From: an uncultured bacterium
GTDB taxonomy: Bacteria; Actinomycetota; Actinomycetes; S36-B12
NCBI GenBank assembly: GCA_903896585.1
Contig: CAITYI010000192.1
Coordinates: forward strand, 1 to 23,690
Length of the DNA: 23,690 nucleotides
Reading direction: 5' to 3'
In this document: positions 1 through 7,411 of the stretch, in pieces
Numbering within the stretch: position 1 is the first letter of the stretch
How the letters are laid out: each line of letters starts with the position of its first letter
Made by a program: the position numbers and the translations under genes
Notes under the pieces: model-generated
What the model was told of the DNA's origin: nothing
The model's database searches: none
What the model saw: only the letters and a program-made list of their open reading frames with translations

Positions 1-195
1 CCGATTGAATGCTTCAAAGAAGATCGAATCCTCGCCCTCGGCCATCGGTGGCACGTACCGGCTAACATCGCCCCCTGCGGACGGATCTTCAATTTTGATG
101 ACTTCGGCTCCCAGATCAGCCAAGTGCAGTGAGCCATAAGGTCCCGCGCCATATTGCTCAATTGCGATTATGCGCACGTCTGCGAGCGGCTTCAC
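1..195 (-). CDS. CaiB/BaiF family CoA-transferase, N-terminal part (runs off the window)
   Basis: Minus-strand reading from a GTG at 195 gives VKPLADVRIIAIEQYGAGP followed by 'LHLADLGAEVIKIEDPSAGGDVSR'-type sequence. This is the N-terminal signature of family III CoA-transferases: a V-R-[IV]-I start, then a G-A-E-V-I-K-[IV]-E strand. Members move CoA between carboxylic acids, often to activate a substrate. About 65 residues are visible of roughly 400, so the catalytic Asp lies outside the window. A GTG at 201 is also in frame. I prefer 195 because a G-rich Shine-Dalgarno stretch (206-201) sits about 5 nt upstream. The gene is divergent from the acyl-CoA dehydrogenase at 369 and has a good promoter at 270-241. 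Substrate cannot be inferred. Confidence 0.85.
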   Translation of the reverse strand, partial: MKPLADVRIIAIEQYGAGPYGSLHLADLGAEVIKIEDPSAGGDVSRYVPPMAEGEDSIFFEAFNR

Positions 196-240
196 CTCCA
201 CCCCCTAATCTTGTAGTTTGGCCAGCGAATCACTAACCTA

Positions 241-270
241 TATCTAAACGTCTGATGTTTTAGTAGTCAA
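241..270 (-). promoter_or_regulatory. Promoter of the CoA-transferase gene with an operator in its spacer
   Basis: Read on the minus strand, TTGACT (270-265) is followed after 18 bp by TAGATA (246-241), a good sigma-70-type pair. The spacer holds the palindrome at 246-260, which shares one base with the -10 box, so a bound regulator would block RNA polymerase. Confidence 0.6.
246..260. promoter_or_regulatory. Putative GntR/FadR-type operator (best copy)
   Basis: AAACGTCTGATGTTT is an imperfect palindrome, AAAC-N-TC-W-GA-N-GTTT. Its core GTCTGAT resembles the GTC-N-GAC core of FadR operators. Related copies occur at 18125, 20820, 21787 and 23166. That the gntR product binds here is an inference. 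Confidence 0.55.
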
Positions 271-296
271 GGGGAATGGGCAAGATACCCTCTTAG

Positions 297-334
297 GATC
301 TGAGATATCAGACATACGATCTGAGCCATCAGGC
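297..334. repeat. Two 17-bp direct repeats with 21-bp period, each an inverted repeat
   Basis: GATCTGAGATATCAGAC (297-313) and GATCTGAGCCATCAGGC (318-334) start 21 bp apart, about two helical turns. Each contains CTGA-N4-TCAG. The first carries the core ATCAGAC (307-313) found in the other operators. A -10-like TACGAT (315-320) follows. The block lies 35 bp upstream of the acyl-CoA dehydrogenase start and probably controls it. The rest of 202-368 shows nothing beyond the divergent promoter. Confidence 0.5.
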
Positions 335-368
335 TAACTTACCTTGTCGCCCTTCTTCGGAGGAATCT

Positions 369-1541
369 ATGGAAAATAGCGGGCTACCCCTGCACGAGTC
401 TGAAACTATTGCGCTGCTTCGGCAGACGGTTCAGCGAGTCTGTGCTCCCTTTGGACACCCTTATTTCCTTGAGGTTTCCAAGGCTAGCGGAAATCCTCGT
501 ACTTTTTGGTCCGCACTTGGCGAAGCCGGGCTGCTTGGCGTATCTATCCCCACGGAGTACGGGGGCGGTGGGGCCGGAATCTCGGAGTTGGTCGTAGTCA
601 CCGAAGAAGTGGCTGCCTCCGGAGCCCCCCTGATGCTGCTAGCCCTGTCCCCTGCGGTCTGCGCCACTACCCTGGCAGCACACGGCTCCGAATCGCAGCG
701 AAAGCGCTGGTTACCTGGCTTGGCCTCCGGTACGGAGGTTTTGGCCTTCGCTATTACCGAACCTGATGCTGGATCGAATAGTCATAAAATACGAACGACC
801 GCCACCCGTACGAATACCGGTTGGTCAATTAGTGGATCAAAAACCTACATTTCCCATGTTGATAACGCCCAGGGCATATTGATGGTAGCCAAAGTTCAGG
901 CACAAGACTCAGTAACTGGTTCAGATGGACTTGGACTGTTCCTCATAGATGTAAATGCACCTGGATTAATTGCCACCGAGATTCATGTTGAAATAGTCTC
1001 GCCAGAAAGGCAATTCACGCTATTTTTAGACGACGTTAATGTTCCCTTCGACGCCGTTGTGGGTGAACCCGGGCTCGGAATTGACGCGCTTTTCACTGGA
1101 TTAAACCCCGAAAGAATCGCAAGCGCAGCATTGCTCAATGGCATTGCGCGTTATGCACTCAATAAAGGCGCCAAGTACGCATCAGAGAGAGTCGTTTGGG
1201 ACGTCCCCATTGGTGCTCATCAATCAATCGCACATCCACTCGCCCGCGCATATGTCTTACTGGAAGCATCTCGGCTACTCACGGCTCGCGCAGCGGCATT
1301 ATTTGATGCTGGCAAGGATGCTGGTGAAGCTTCTAATATTGCGAAAGTCTGTGCATCCGATGCCGCAAGCGCCGCACTCGACGCCGCAATTCAAGCCCAC
1401 GGCGGAAACGGCATGGCGACCGAGTACGGATTGGCAACACTCCTGGGACTGGTTCGCCTTTTCAGAATTGCCCCCGTTTCAACTGAAATGAGCCTAAACC
1501 ACATTGCTCGCAAGAGTCTTGGGCTTCCTAAGTCATACTGA
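369..1541 (+). CDS. Acyl-CoA dehydrogenase family protein
   Basis: A 390-residue flavoprotein of normal family length, predicted to remove two hydrogens at C2-C3 of an acyl-CoA and pass them to electron-transfer flavoprotein. The N-terminal helical domain has the SIPTEYGGGG turn (59-68). The flavin/substrate motif ITEPDAGSN is at 129-137. The C-terminal helical domain has QAHGGNGM (342-349) and ends LGLPKSY. The MCAD-type catalytic Glu near the C-terminus is replaced (APVST, Pro369). A Glu at 248 in LNPER matches the helix-G base of isovaleryl-CoA and long-chain dehydrogenases, so the enzyme is probably active. The ATG has a strong GGAGGA 4-5 nt upstream. The next gene starts 4 nt after its stop. 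Substrate unknown. Confidence 0.9.
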   Translation: MENSGLPLHESETIALLRQTVQRVCAPFGHPYFLEVSKASGNPRTFWSALGEAGLLGVSIPTEYGGGGAGISELVVVTEEVAASGAPLMLLALSPAVCATTLAAHGSESQRKRWLPGLASGTEVLAFAITEPDAGSNSHKIRTTATRTNTGWSISGSKTYISHVDNAQGILMVAKVQAQDSVTGSDGLGLFLIDVNAPGLIATEIHVEIVSPERQFTLFLDDVNVPFDAVVGEPGLGIDALFTGLNPERIASAALLNGIARYALNKGAKYASERVVWDVPIGAHQSIAHPLARAYVLLEASRLLTARAAALFDAGKDAGEASNIAKVCASDAASAALDAAIQAHGGNGMATEYGLATLLGLVRLFRIAPVSTEMSLNHIARKSLGLPKSY

Positions 1542-1545
1542 TCAC

Positions 1546-2298
1546 ATGAGTGACTCGCCCATCGCTCCCTGGCTCGATGGCCATCATGGATCGCGCCTTC
1601 GCACCGAAAGAAGTTCTCGACTCCTCACCATTACCTTAGATAGTCCGCCGGTTAATGCCTTTGATTCCATTGCTTACCAAGAATTAGGTGAGGTTTTTTC
1701 GGCAATTTCATCTGCATCAGATCTTTCATCAGTCCTGCTGCGCGCTGACAACCGTTGTTTTAGTGCAGGTCAAGACCGACTCGATGCACCAACGTCATTG
1801 ACGGATTCCCCTTCATATCTCCGGCGCGTTGCCCAGACAATTGTCGAAGCAACACTGTGTCCGGTGCCACTTGTCGTTGCGGTCAGGTCAGCTGCGATCG
1901 GTGCCGGACTGATCCTTGCCTTATGTGCGGACATACTCGTGGTCGATTCAGATGCAACCTTGTCCGTTCCCGGGCGAAAGTACGGCGTCATTTCCGGATA
2001 CGCACATCTTCTGCCTTGGATCGGGAGTAATGCGAGAACCGCAGTGCTCACCGGCCAACCAATTGAAACCCAAGCCTTCCTCAGTGGCGGTGCATTGGTT
2101 GTTTCTTCTGAAATCGTTGACCTCGAAGCAAAACGTGTCGCTGAATCGATCGCAGAAGTCGACCCACAATTTATCTGCGCACTCAAATCTGGGTGGAACG
2201 ATGCTAGGAAAGAAATCGCTCGTTCTTATCTGAGAGAAATTGAGCAGACTATTGAATTGGGGAGCATGGACTTCAAACTAAATCTGCCAGTTGACTGA
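1546..2298 (+). CDS. Crotonase-fold (enoyl-CoA hydratase/isomerase family) protein lacking both catalytic Glu
   Basis: A 250-residue crotonase-fold protein with the oxyanion-hole sequence CFSAGQD (71-77) and the second block AAIGAGLILALCADI (116-130). Where rat enoyl-CoA hydratase has Glu144 and Glu164, this protein has Ile123 and Gly143 (in SVPGRKYG). A simple hydratase reaction is therefore unlikely. Isomerase, hydrolase or lyase chemistry, or a non-catalytic role, is possible. The ATG at 1546 is 4 nt after the dehydrogenase stop, suggesting one transcript and translational coupling. An in-frame TTG at 1504 would overlap the upstream gene and is less likely. The end overlaps the convergent CoA ligase by 26 bp. 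Confidence 0.8.
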   Translation: MSDSPIAPWLDGHHGSRLRTERSSRLLTITLDSPPVNAFDSIAYQELGEVFSAISSASDLSSVLLRADNRCFSAGQDRLDAPTSLTDSPSYLRRVAQTIVEATLCPVPLVVAVRSAAIGAGLILALCADILVVDSDATLSVPGRKYGVISGYAHLLPWIGSNARTAVLTGQPIETQAFLSGGALVVSSEIVDLEAKRVAESIAEVDPQFICALKSGWNDARKEIARSYLREIEQTIELGSMDFKLNLPVD

Positions 2299-3811
2299 CC
2301 ACGTCACGTTTTACAACTTTACCCCCAGCATTTCGCGGCAAAGATGAAAATACCTCCCATTGCTGTGGGTGCTTGTAACTCGCTAGCTGAGGTTCCACGT
2401 GGGCCTGCAACTCGGCAATATTTAGTTCAACCCCGGGGCGAGCCACGACCACAGCCACAATTCCTTCACCCCATTTTTCATCGGGGATACCCACTACCGC
2501 AACCTCATGCACCCCAGGGAATGTCGCTACGATTTCTTCAATTTCTCGCGGATACACGTTCACTCCACCCGTCACGATCATGTCTTTCTTTCTGTCGACT
2601 ATATATATGTACCCTTCATCGTCGAGAATTACTACATCGCCCGCCGTGACGAAGCCATCAGGGGTGGTGCAGGCTTCGGTGGATTCGGGATCGTCTAAGT
2701 ATCCGGTCATGAGATAGGGGGCACGTGAGAAAAGCTCACCCGGCTCACCCGGCTTCACTGGGTTACCCTCGTCGTCTACAACTCGAACCTCTGTCATAAA
2801 CCACGCATGTCCCACCGATCCAATTTTCCGAAGTGCATCAGCTGGTCTCAGTACCGTCACGACGGATGCCTCCGTTGAACCATAGACCTCGTAAATACCC
2901 ACTTTGGGAAATGTTTCAATCACCCATTCCTTGAGGACCTTAGGCAATGCCGCCGCGTTGAAATAGATAGTTTCCAAGGACGAGAGGTTGTATTCGCGCG
3001 GACCTTTGTCCAACGCCCGAAGTGTTTGTGCATGGGTCGGTACCAGAAATACGGTTTGGATCTGGTCGTGTTCTGCCATTTCGAGAAACTGGGCAGGATC
3101 CCATGATCGAAGTACTGAGATCGTTGCGCCGCAGAATACGGCTGCATAGGCAAAAGTAAACCCTGCACCGTGATAAAGGGGTGCGACCGCCATTGTCCTT
3201 CGACCGGGGCCAATACCAAAATCGAGGGCGGTGGAATAACAGGTAAGTGCGCGGCCTCGGTGGCTGAGCATTACGCCTTTTGGCTTACCCGTGGTTCCCG
3301 ATGTAAACATGATCATAAAAGTGTCATTTTCATCCACGTCAATCATGGGATCCACCGGGCTCGATGCTGCTAGTACAGCTTCGTATTCATGACCGTCAGT
3401 GTTTCCATCAAGTGACCACACCACCGGGATCGATTGACGAATTCCCTGCGCTAGCTCCGCATAACTCTCTGCCAAAATCAAGGCCTCACATTTACTTCTG
3501 TCAATGATGTACTCAAGTTCCCGTTCAACACTTCGAGTATTTAACGGGACCATGGTCATTCCAGACATTGCCATTCCCGCAGCTATTTCGAAGTACTCCA
3601 GACGATTACTCATGAGTACTGCCACGCGTGCGCCAGGCTTTAGACCCGCCGACAAAAGGGCTTGGGCCACTCTGCAGGCTCGCTCACCCAACTTGGCATA
3701 TGTAAGGGTTCGAGAACCATCGATGATGGCAATCTGGTTCGGAATCGACTGGGCAAACTCACGAACACCATTTGCCATATTTAACTGCGCACCGCCATGA
3801 TTCAAAGCCAC
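2273..3811 (-). CDS. AMP-forming acyl-CoA synthetase/ligase (ANL superfamily)
   Basis: A 512-residue ligase predicted to activate a carboxylic acid with ATP to an acyl-adenylate and then to its CoA thioester. All core motifs are present: the P-loop TSGTTGKPKG (170-179), YGSTEA (310-315), the GD-x-DRKKDMIVTGG hinge region (about 391-416) and the C-terminal catalytic Lys498 in NAGGK. Length fits medium-chain fatty acyl-CoA, 4-coumarate-CoA and benzoate-CoA-type ligases; which acid cannot be told. The GTG start at 3811 has a GGTGGAG site about 9 nt upstream. An in-frame ATG at 3778 lacks one. It is divergent from the thioesterase. The intervening 80 bp contain no copy of the window's operator. 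Confidence 0.9.
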   Translation of the reverse strand: MALNHGGAQLNMANGVREFAQSIPNQIAIIDGSRTLTYAKLGERACRVAQALLSAGLKPGARVAVLMSNRLEYFEIAAGMAMSGMTMVPLNTRSVERELEYIIDRSKCEALILAESYAELAQGIRQSIPVVWSLDGNTDGHEYEAVLAASSPVDPMIDVDENDTFMIMFTSGTTGKPKGVMLSHRGRALTCYSTALDFGIGPGRRTMAVAPLYHGAGFTFAYAAVFCGATISVLRSWDPAQFLEMAEHDQIQTVFLVPTHAQTLRALDKGPREYNLSSLETIYFNAAALPKVLKEWVIETFPKVGIYEVYGSTEASVVTVLRPADALRKIGSVGHAWFMTEVRVVDDEGNPVKPGEPGELFSRAPYLMTGYLDDPESTEACTTPDGFVTAGDVVILDDEGYIYIVDRKKDMIVTGGVNVYPREIEEIVATFPGVHEVAVVGIPDEKWGEGIVAVVVARPGVELNIAELQAHVEPQLASYKHPQQWEVFSSLPRNAGGKVVKRDVVSQLADLV

Positions 3812-3891
3812 GATTAACTCTCCACCTTCCGCATAAGCCGGCTAGGCTCATCCTTGATTAAATTTTCCTCAATGATCAAACAAGGAATTAG

Positions 3892-4749
3892 ATGCCCGAC
3901 AAAAAACAAACCTCTCTGTTCACGCTCTTGCAGGTAATTAGCGTTGGCGAAGACCTGTTTCAGGGTATCCAACCAGATCTTGATGCCCAACGAGTTTTCG
4001 GAGGACAACTTTTGGGGCAAGCGCTCGTTGCCGCTAGTGAAACGGTCGAAGCCGGAATCCATCCTCACTCTACGCATGCCAGGTTCCTCCGAGCCCCAAG
4101 TCCGAAAGAGCCTATTTCTTATCAAGTTATTCGCATGCGAGATGGATCCAGTTACTTCAATCGTGAGGTCAGGGCAGAGCAGAGTATGGGCACAGTGTTG
4201 ACCATGTCGATCTCTTTCCATCGATCCGAATCTGGACTTGAACACAGTACGACTATGCCTGTTGTTCCTGATCCAGAAACCCTTCAACCTTTCAACATTC
4301 AAATTGCACCTTATGCCGACCGATTGAGTCAGTGGTTTCAGAGACCAAGACCGATTGAAGTTCGTTACATTGGGCACCCCCCATGGGAGGCCGCGGAACG
4401 AGGTGAGACTGTGGATCAATCTCAGGTGTGGATGCGTGCCGAAAAACTTGATACCGACTCGCCGGCAATTCACGCTGCTGCATTGATTTATGCCTCTGAC
4501 ATGGTGATTCTTGATGCTGCGGTGATGCGGCACGGACTCGGTTGGTTTCCAGAAAAGGTTCGGGCTGCCAGTCTTGATCATGGCATGTGGTTTCACAATC
4601 AGGCTCGCGCCGACTCTTGGATCTTGTACGACCAAGAATGCCTGTGGACCGGCAATGGCAGAGCTTTGGCCACCGGGTCCATGTATTCGCAAGACGGTCG
4701 GCGAGTAGCAACAGTGATTCAAGAGGCGGTACTTCGTCAACCTCGATAA
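3892..4749 (+). CDS. tesB: Acyl-CoA thioesterase II (TesB-like)
   Basis: A 285-residue double hot-dog protein, the usual TesB length, that hydrolyses acyl-CoA to free acid and CoA. The first half has RVFGGQLLGQAL (34-45), HARFLRAPS (62-70) and the SISFHRSE strand. The second half has YASD (200-203), ASLDHGMWFH (226-235) and VIQEAVLR (275-282). The E. coli TesB triad Asp204/Thr228/Gln278 corresponds to Asp203, Ser227 and Gln277, so it is conserved apart from Thr to Ser. The ATG has AAGGA about 6 nt upstream. It may recycle CoA or release an acid product of the neighbouring enzymes. It is convergent with the AhpD-like gene, with a 23-bp gap. Confidence 0.88.
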   Translation: MPDKKQTSLFTLLQVISVGEDLFQGIQPDLDAQRVFGGQLLGQALVAASETVEAGIHPHSTHARFLRAPSPKEPISYQVIRMRDGSSYFNREVRAEQSMGTVLTMSISFHRSESGLEHSTTMPVVPDPETLQPFNIQIAPYADRLSQWFQRPRPIEVRYIGHPPWEAAERGETVDQSQVWMRAEKLDTDSPAIHAAALIYASDMVILDAAVMRHGLGWFPEKVRAASLDHGMWFHNQARADSWILYDQECLWTGNGRALATGSMYSQDGRRVATVIQEAVLRQPR

Positions 4750-4772
4750 ACGTTGATTCTCACAACGTAGCA

Positions 4773-5333
4773 TCACAATTCGCACTCAAGTGCAATGAAT
4801 CCCGCAGCAACCAGCATTGCGCCCACCCCTGCCAGCACCCCCGCCACCATGAGTATCTCAGCGAGTTCTTCATTTGTGTATTCCGACTCTAAGGAATCTT
4901 GTAAGGATGCATCCATGGGAAATATCGGCGTAAAAGGCGAGATTGAATCGGCGAGTGCTGCCAAAATCTTGTCGTGATTACTAAGCCCGACAATTTCCGA
5001 TGCCTCGGTTGTGGACTCGAAAAGTGCATCGATAGTTTCCTGGTCCACTCCACAAGCAAGAGCTGACGCAACATCGTGTGCGCGGCAAAAAGAGCAGCCA
5101 CTCAATGCGGCCAGCCGAAGCCTCACCACTTCGATGTCGCGCCTAGGCGCGGTCGTTTGATTGAAGAAATCCGCATAGAAGCGACCCCAGTAAAAATCAC
5201 ACGCTTTCTGGGAATGTGACATGTACCTATGAAAAGATGTATCTACTCCTGCGGCCTCAAGATTATGCACATGCTGAGTAAGAATCGGTGGAACTTGGTC
5301 GACCGGCAAACTACGCTCGACAAAACGTGTCAT
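4773..5333 (-). CDS. AhpD-like / carboxymuconolactone decarboxylase family protein
   Basis: A 186-residue, mostly helical protein with the AhpD-type redox site: Glu68 in DIEVVRLR, then C80-S-F-C83 and His87 (GCSFCRAHD). In AhpD proteins this CxxC plus His proton relay supports peroxidase or disulfide-reductase activity. The same fold includes carboxymuconolactone decarboxylases, but the CxxC makes the redox role more likely. The C-terminus (about 155-180) is hydrophobic and probably packs as a helix. The ATG overlaps the stop of the upstream enoyl-CoA hydratase (ATGA), indicating translational coupling. Partner and substrate are unknown. Confidence 0.75.
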   Translation of the reverse strand: MTRFVERSLPVDQVPPILTQHVHNLEAAGVDTSFHRYMSHSQKACDFYWGRFYADFFNQTTAPRRDIEVVRLRLAALSGCSFCRAHDVASALACGVDQETIDALFESTTEASEIVGLSNHDKILAALADSISPFTPIFPMDASLQDSLESEYTNEELAEILMVAGVLAGVGAMLVAAGFIALECEL

Positions 5334-6154
5334 GGCGAGTCCTCCTCCTCATTTATCCGAGATGCCCATCTCGGTGATCGACCTTCGCGCCAAGAGCGAA
5401 ATCCCTCCTGAGCATCCGAATCACGGGGAGTTACATACGCTAAAAAAATTTCCCGCTCGATCCCAATTGCCTGCGCCGCCGGCGCGGTTGCAGTTGCCAA
5501 CATTTGACGCTTCACCGTGCCTAGGCAATCCCGAGATTTGTCGGTCAACCAGCCCAGACTTTCTTCTACTGCACCTTCGAGTAAGTCTTGCGGTACGGAC
5601 TCCGTGGCAATACCAAGTGCTACAAGTTCATCAGATTTCATCCAACGACCGGAGAAGAATATTTCCTTGGCACGCATGGGTCCCACAATCCTGGGCAGCC
5701 TGAATGAAGACCCTCCCCCGGGAACAACACCAAAGGCTGTGTGAGCATCACCAACCGAAGCGGTATCGGCCACGATCACAATGTCACAACTCAGAATCAA
5801 TTCAAATCCCCCAGCCCTAGCAAGCCCATTGACAGCGGCGACGACGGGCGCATCAAGTTCCTCAATTCGCAAAAGTAACCCACCGAATCGCTCCAAAACC
5901 GATGAGAAATATGCAGCATCGTCAAATGCCTTGTCCAATAGGTACTGATCCAGCCCCACACTGAATGCGCGACCCGAGCCGCGTAAAACGAGTGCTTTAA
6001 CGGACTCGTCTTTCTCAACTAGGGTAATTACGGCATCTAGGTCTAAAAGCCACGATTCGGTAATGCTATTCAAACTATCCGACTTATTCATGGTGGCGTA
6101 AATGACATTGTTTCGACGCATAATGTCGAAGTCAGAAAAAGTATGTTCAATCAT
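5330..6154 (-). CDS. Enoyl-CoA hydratase/isomerase family protein
   Basis: A 274-residue crotonase with the oxyanion-hole segment AFSVGLDQ (63-70), the second block NGLARAGGFELILSCD (109-124) and VVPGGGSSFRLPR (143-155). Glu118 matches Glu144 of rat enoyl-CoA hydratase. The second acid is replaced by His138 in VGDAHTAFG, a variant I recall from actinobacterial relatives. Hydratase or isomerase activity on an unknown CoA ester is plausible. The ATG at 6154 has GGAG 7 nt upstream. A longer frame from a TTG at 6175 has no such site. It is followed by the AhpD-like gene with a 4-bp overlap and is divergent from the gene at 6193. Confidence 0.85.
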   Translation of the reverse strand: MIEHTFSDFDIMRRNNVIYATMNKSDSLNSITESWLLDLDAVITLVEKDESVKALVLRGSGRAFSVGLDQYLLDKAFDDAAYFSSVLERFGGLLLRIEELDAPVVAAVNGLARAGGFELILSCDIVIVADTASVGDAHTAFGVVPGGGSSFRLPRIVGPMRAKEIFFSGRWMKSDELVALGIATESVPQDLLEGAVEESLGWLTDKSRDCLGTVKRQMLATATAPAAQAIGIEREIFLAYVTPRDSDAQEGFRSWREGRSPRWASRINEEEDSP

Positions 6155-6192
6155 GCGCTTGCTCCGCCCATGCAACGAATAGGCTTAGCGGT

Positions 6193-6585
6193 ATGTCCTT
6201 GTACTTGCGATCGCCAGAACGCTTGCTCACTGTGAGGGAGCGCGATGACCTGATTGCAGCTGGCGGATACGTCCATGATCTCTTTCAGTCGAGTAAATCT
6301 AACCCCGAGCCTCCTTTTCCGGGCGAGGCGCTTTTGCTGTTCGCGGGTGGACTTGTCGAGCAAACTGATGGCCTGCCCGCAGGATTGATTGCCCTCGTTG
6401 AAATATCGAATGTCACCTTTGCCACCATGGCTATTCCACCCTTGACGATATTCGTTCAAATCACCATTGATGAACCAGTTCCCACTCCCGGAGGCTCCAA
6501 GGTGATCTGGCCCATGACCTGGATCCTGTGCTCGGAATCCGGCGAACATTTGAGCGCTCGCATCAAAATGTTGGGAGCCCAATAA
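6193..6585 (+). CDS. Small hot-dog-like protein of unknown function (distant MaoC-like)
   Basis: A 130-residue protein that I do not firmly recognise. Its layout resembles a single hot-dog domain: LLTVRERDDLIAAGGYVHD (11-29) where MaoC proteins have a start helix and GD-x-x-P-x-H; PPFPGEALLLFAGGLV (about 40-55) like the central helix; then strands ISNVTFATMAIPP, a PGGSKVIWPMTW strand and a final SARIKMLG. The catalytic Asp/His pair of MaoC hydratases is not visible. A thioesterase-like, binding or structural role is possible. It fits exactly between the divergent hydratase (38 bp) and the convergent hydrolase (1 bp), which supports it over the antisense reading frame. Its ribosome site is weak. 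Confidence 0.5.
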   Translation: MSLYLRSPERLLTVRERDDLIAAGGYVHDLFQSSKSNPEPPFPGEALLLFAGGLVEQTDGLPAGLIALVEISNVTFATMAIPPLTIFVQITIDEPVPTPGGSKVIWPMTWILCSESGEHLSARIKMLGAQ

Positions 6586-6586
6586 C

Positions 6587-7411
6587 TCAATTAGCATGTG
6601 CACGGGTGAATTCCTCGAGTTCCCTCGCTGTTATCTCCGGCACTCGCATGGGAAGTTGACCTCTGAGACCTGGGATTATTGTGGTGCGACAGTTGCTCAC
6701 CATTGCTTGCACAAGTGGATCATTGGCGGCTAAAAGATCAAATTCGGCATCGAGAAGAAGTGTGGGTTGTTTTAAAACCCGCAATGCCGGCTCCGGGTCA
6801 TAACGGAATGCAGCTTGATAGCCCCAGTGATACCTGTCTGTAATTGAGAGAACATCGCCAATTGCCAAGTTCAACATCCACGCAGGCGTGTCTTCACCCC
6901 AGATTCGGTGATACCGCTTGAGCGCCCAGTCAAATTGATCGCCATCAGAAGTCACGGGGATCGGGGGCGTCCAATTAGCAAGGTACTCAGCCCTCTCCTC
7001 TGGAGTCAGCAGTGCAACACCGCAAAGAACCACCCCCCGAACCCGATCAGATTGTTGAGCGATTTCAATCGCAATTGATGCCCCCGTATGCACGCCAACA
7101 ACCACCATCTCCTCAACCCCTGCCTCCAAGAGCGCAGCAAGAATGGCCGCCGCGTACTCTGGGATTTCCCGACCAGCCGCCTCGGGCGGATCGGAGAGTC
7201 CATAACCGGGTGTATCCGGCGCAAGTACATGTCGATATTGACCAGAAATCGGGAGCATCCGCTCCCACACCCGAGACGACAATGGAGACTCGTGGAATAG
7301 CACTAATGCAGTTTCACTCAGAATGCCGTCTGTTGGAGCTGCATGGCGAATATGCACCTGGCCCCATGGGCCTTGATGATAATCACGCCAAGTCTTTACC
7401 CCACTGGTCAC
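6587..7411 (-). CDS. Alpha/beta-hydrolase fold protein with a non-standard catalytic site
   Basis: A 274-residue protein with an alpha/beta-hydrolase plan: LVLFHESPLSS (37-47) as oxyanion loop, LAPDTPGYGLSD (63-74), a nucleophile elbow at 106-110 and LLLDAEFDLL (218-227) with the acid. The elbow reads G-V-H-T-G instead of G-x-S-x-G, so His108 replaces the Ser. The position expected for the catalytic His (normally G-H) reads G-Q (Gln252 in RGQLPM). A classical esterase mechanism is therefore doubtful. I recall G-x-H-T-G variants in other bacteria, with unknown chemistry. The GTG start overlaps the cupin stop (GTGA), making it the last gene of the opp operon. Confidence 0.8.
   Translation of the reverse strand: MTSGVKTWRDYHQGPWGQVHIRHAAPTDGILSETALVLFHESPLSSRVWERMLPISGQYRHVLAPDTPGYGLSDPPEAAGREIPEYAAAILAALLEAGVEEMVVVGVHTGASIAIEIAQQSDRVRGVVLCGVALLTPEERAEYLANWTPPIPVTSDGDQFDWALKRYHRIWGEDTPAWMLNLAIGDVLSITDRYHWGYQAAFRYDPEPALRVLKQPTLLLDAEFDLLAANDPLVQAMVSNCRTTIIPGLRGQLPMRVPEITARELEEFTRAHAN

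Noticed and set aside
297..334. CRISPR-like repeats
   Set aside because: Only two short copies without spacers; they fit a regulatory site better. No array, tRNA, rRNA or insertion sequence was seen elsewhere.
4750..4768. Inverted repeat ACGTTG/CAACGT between convergent thioesterase and AhpD-like genes as a terminator
   Set aside because: Only six pairs, with no U-run on either side; could be chance.
3814..4785. Long minus-strand frame of 323 codons antisense to the thioesterase gene
   Set aside because: It mirrors the TesB gene, which has all family motifs. The antisense product is rich in Arg, His and Ser and matches no family.
6151..6603. Minus-strand frame of 150 codons overlapping the small gene at 6193
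   Set aside because: It overlaps both the hydrolase end and the hydratase start, has no ribosome site, and its product looks random.
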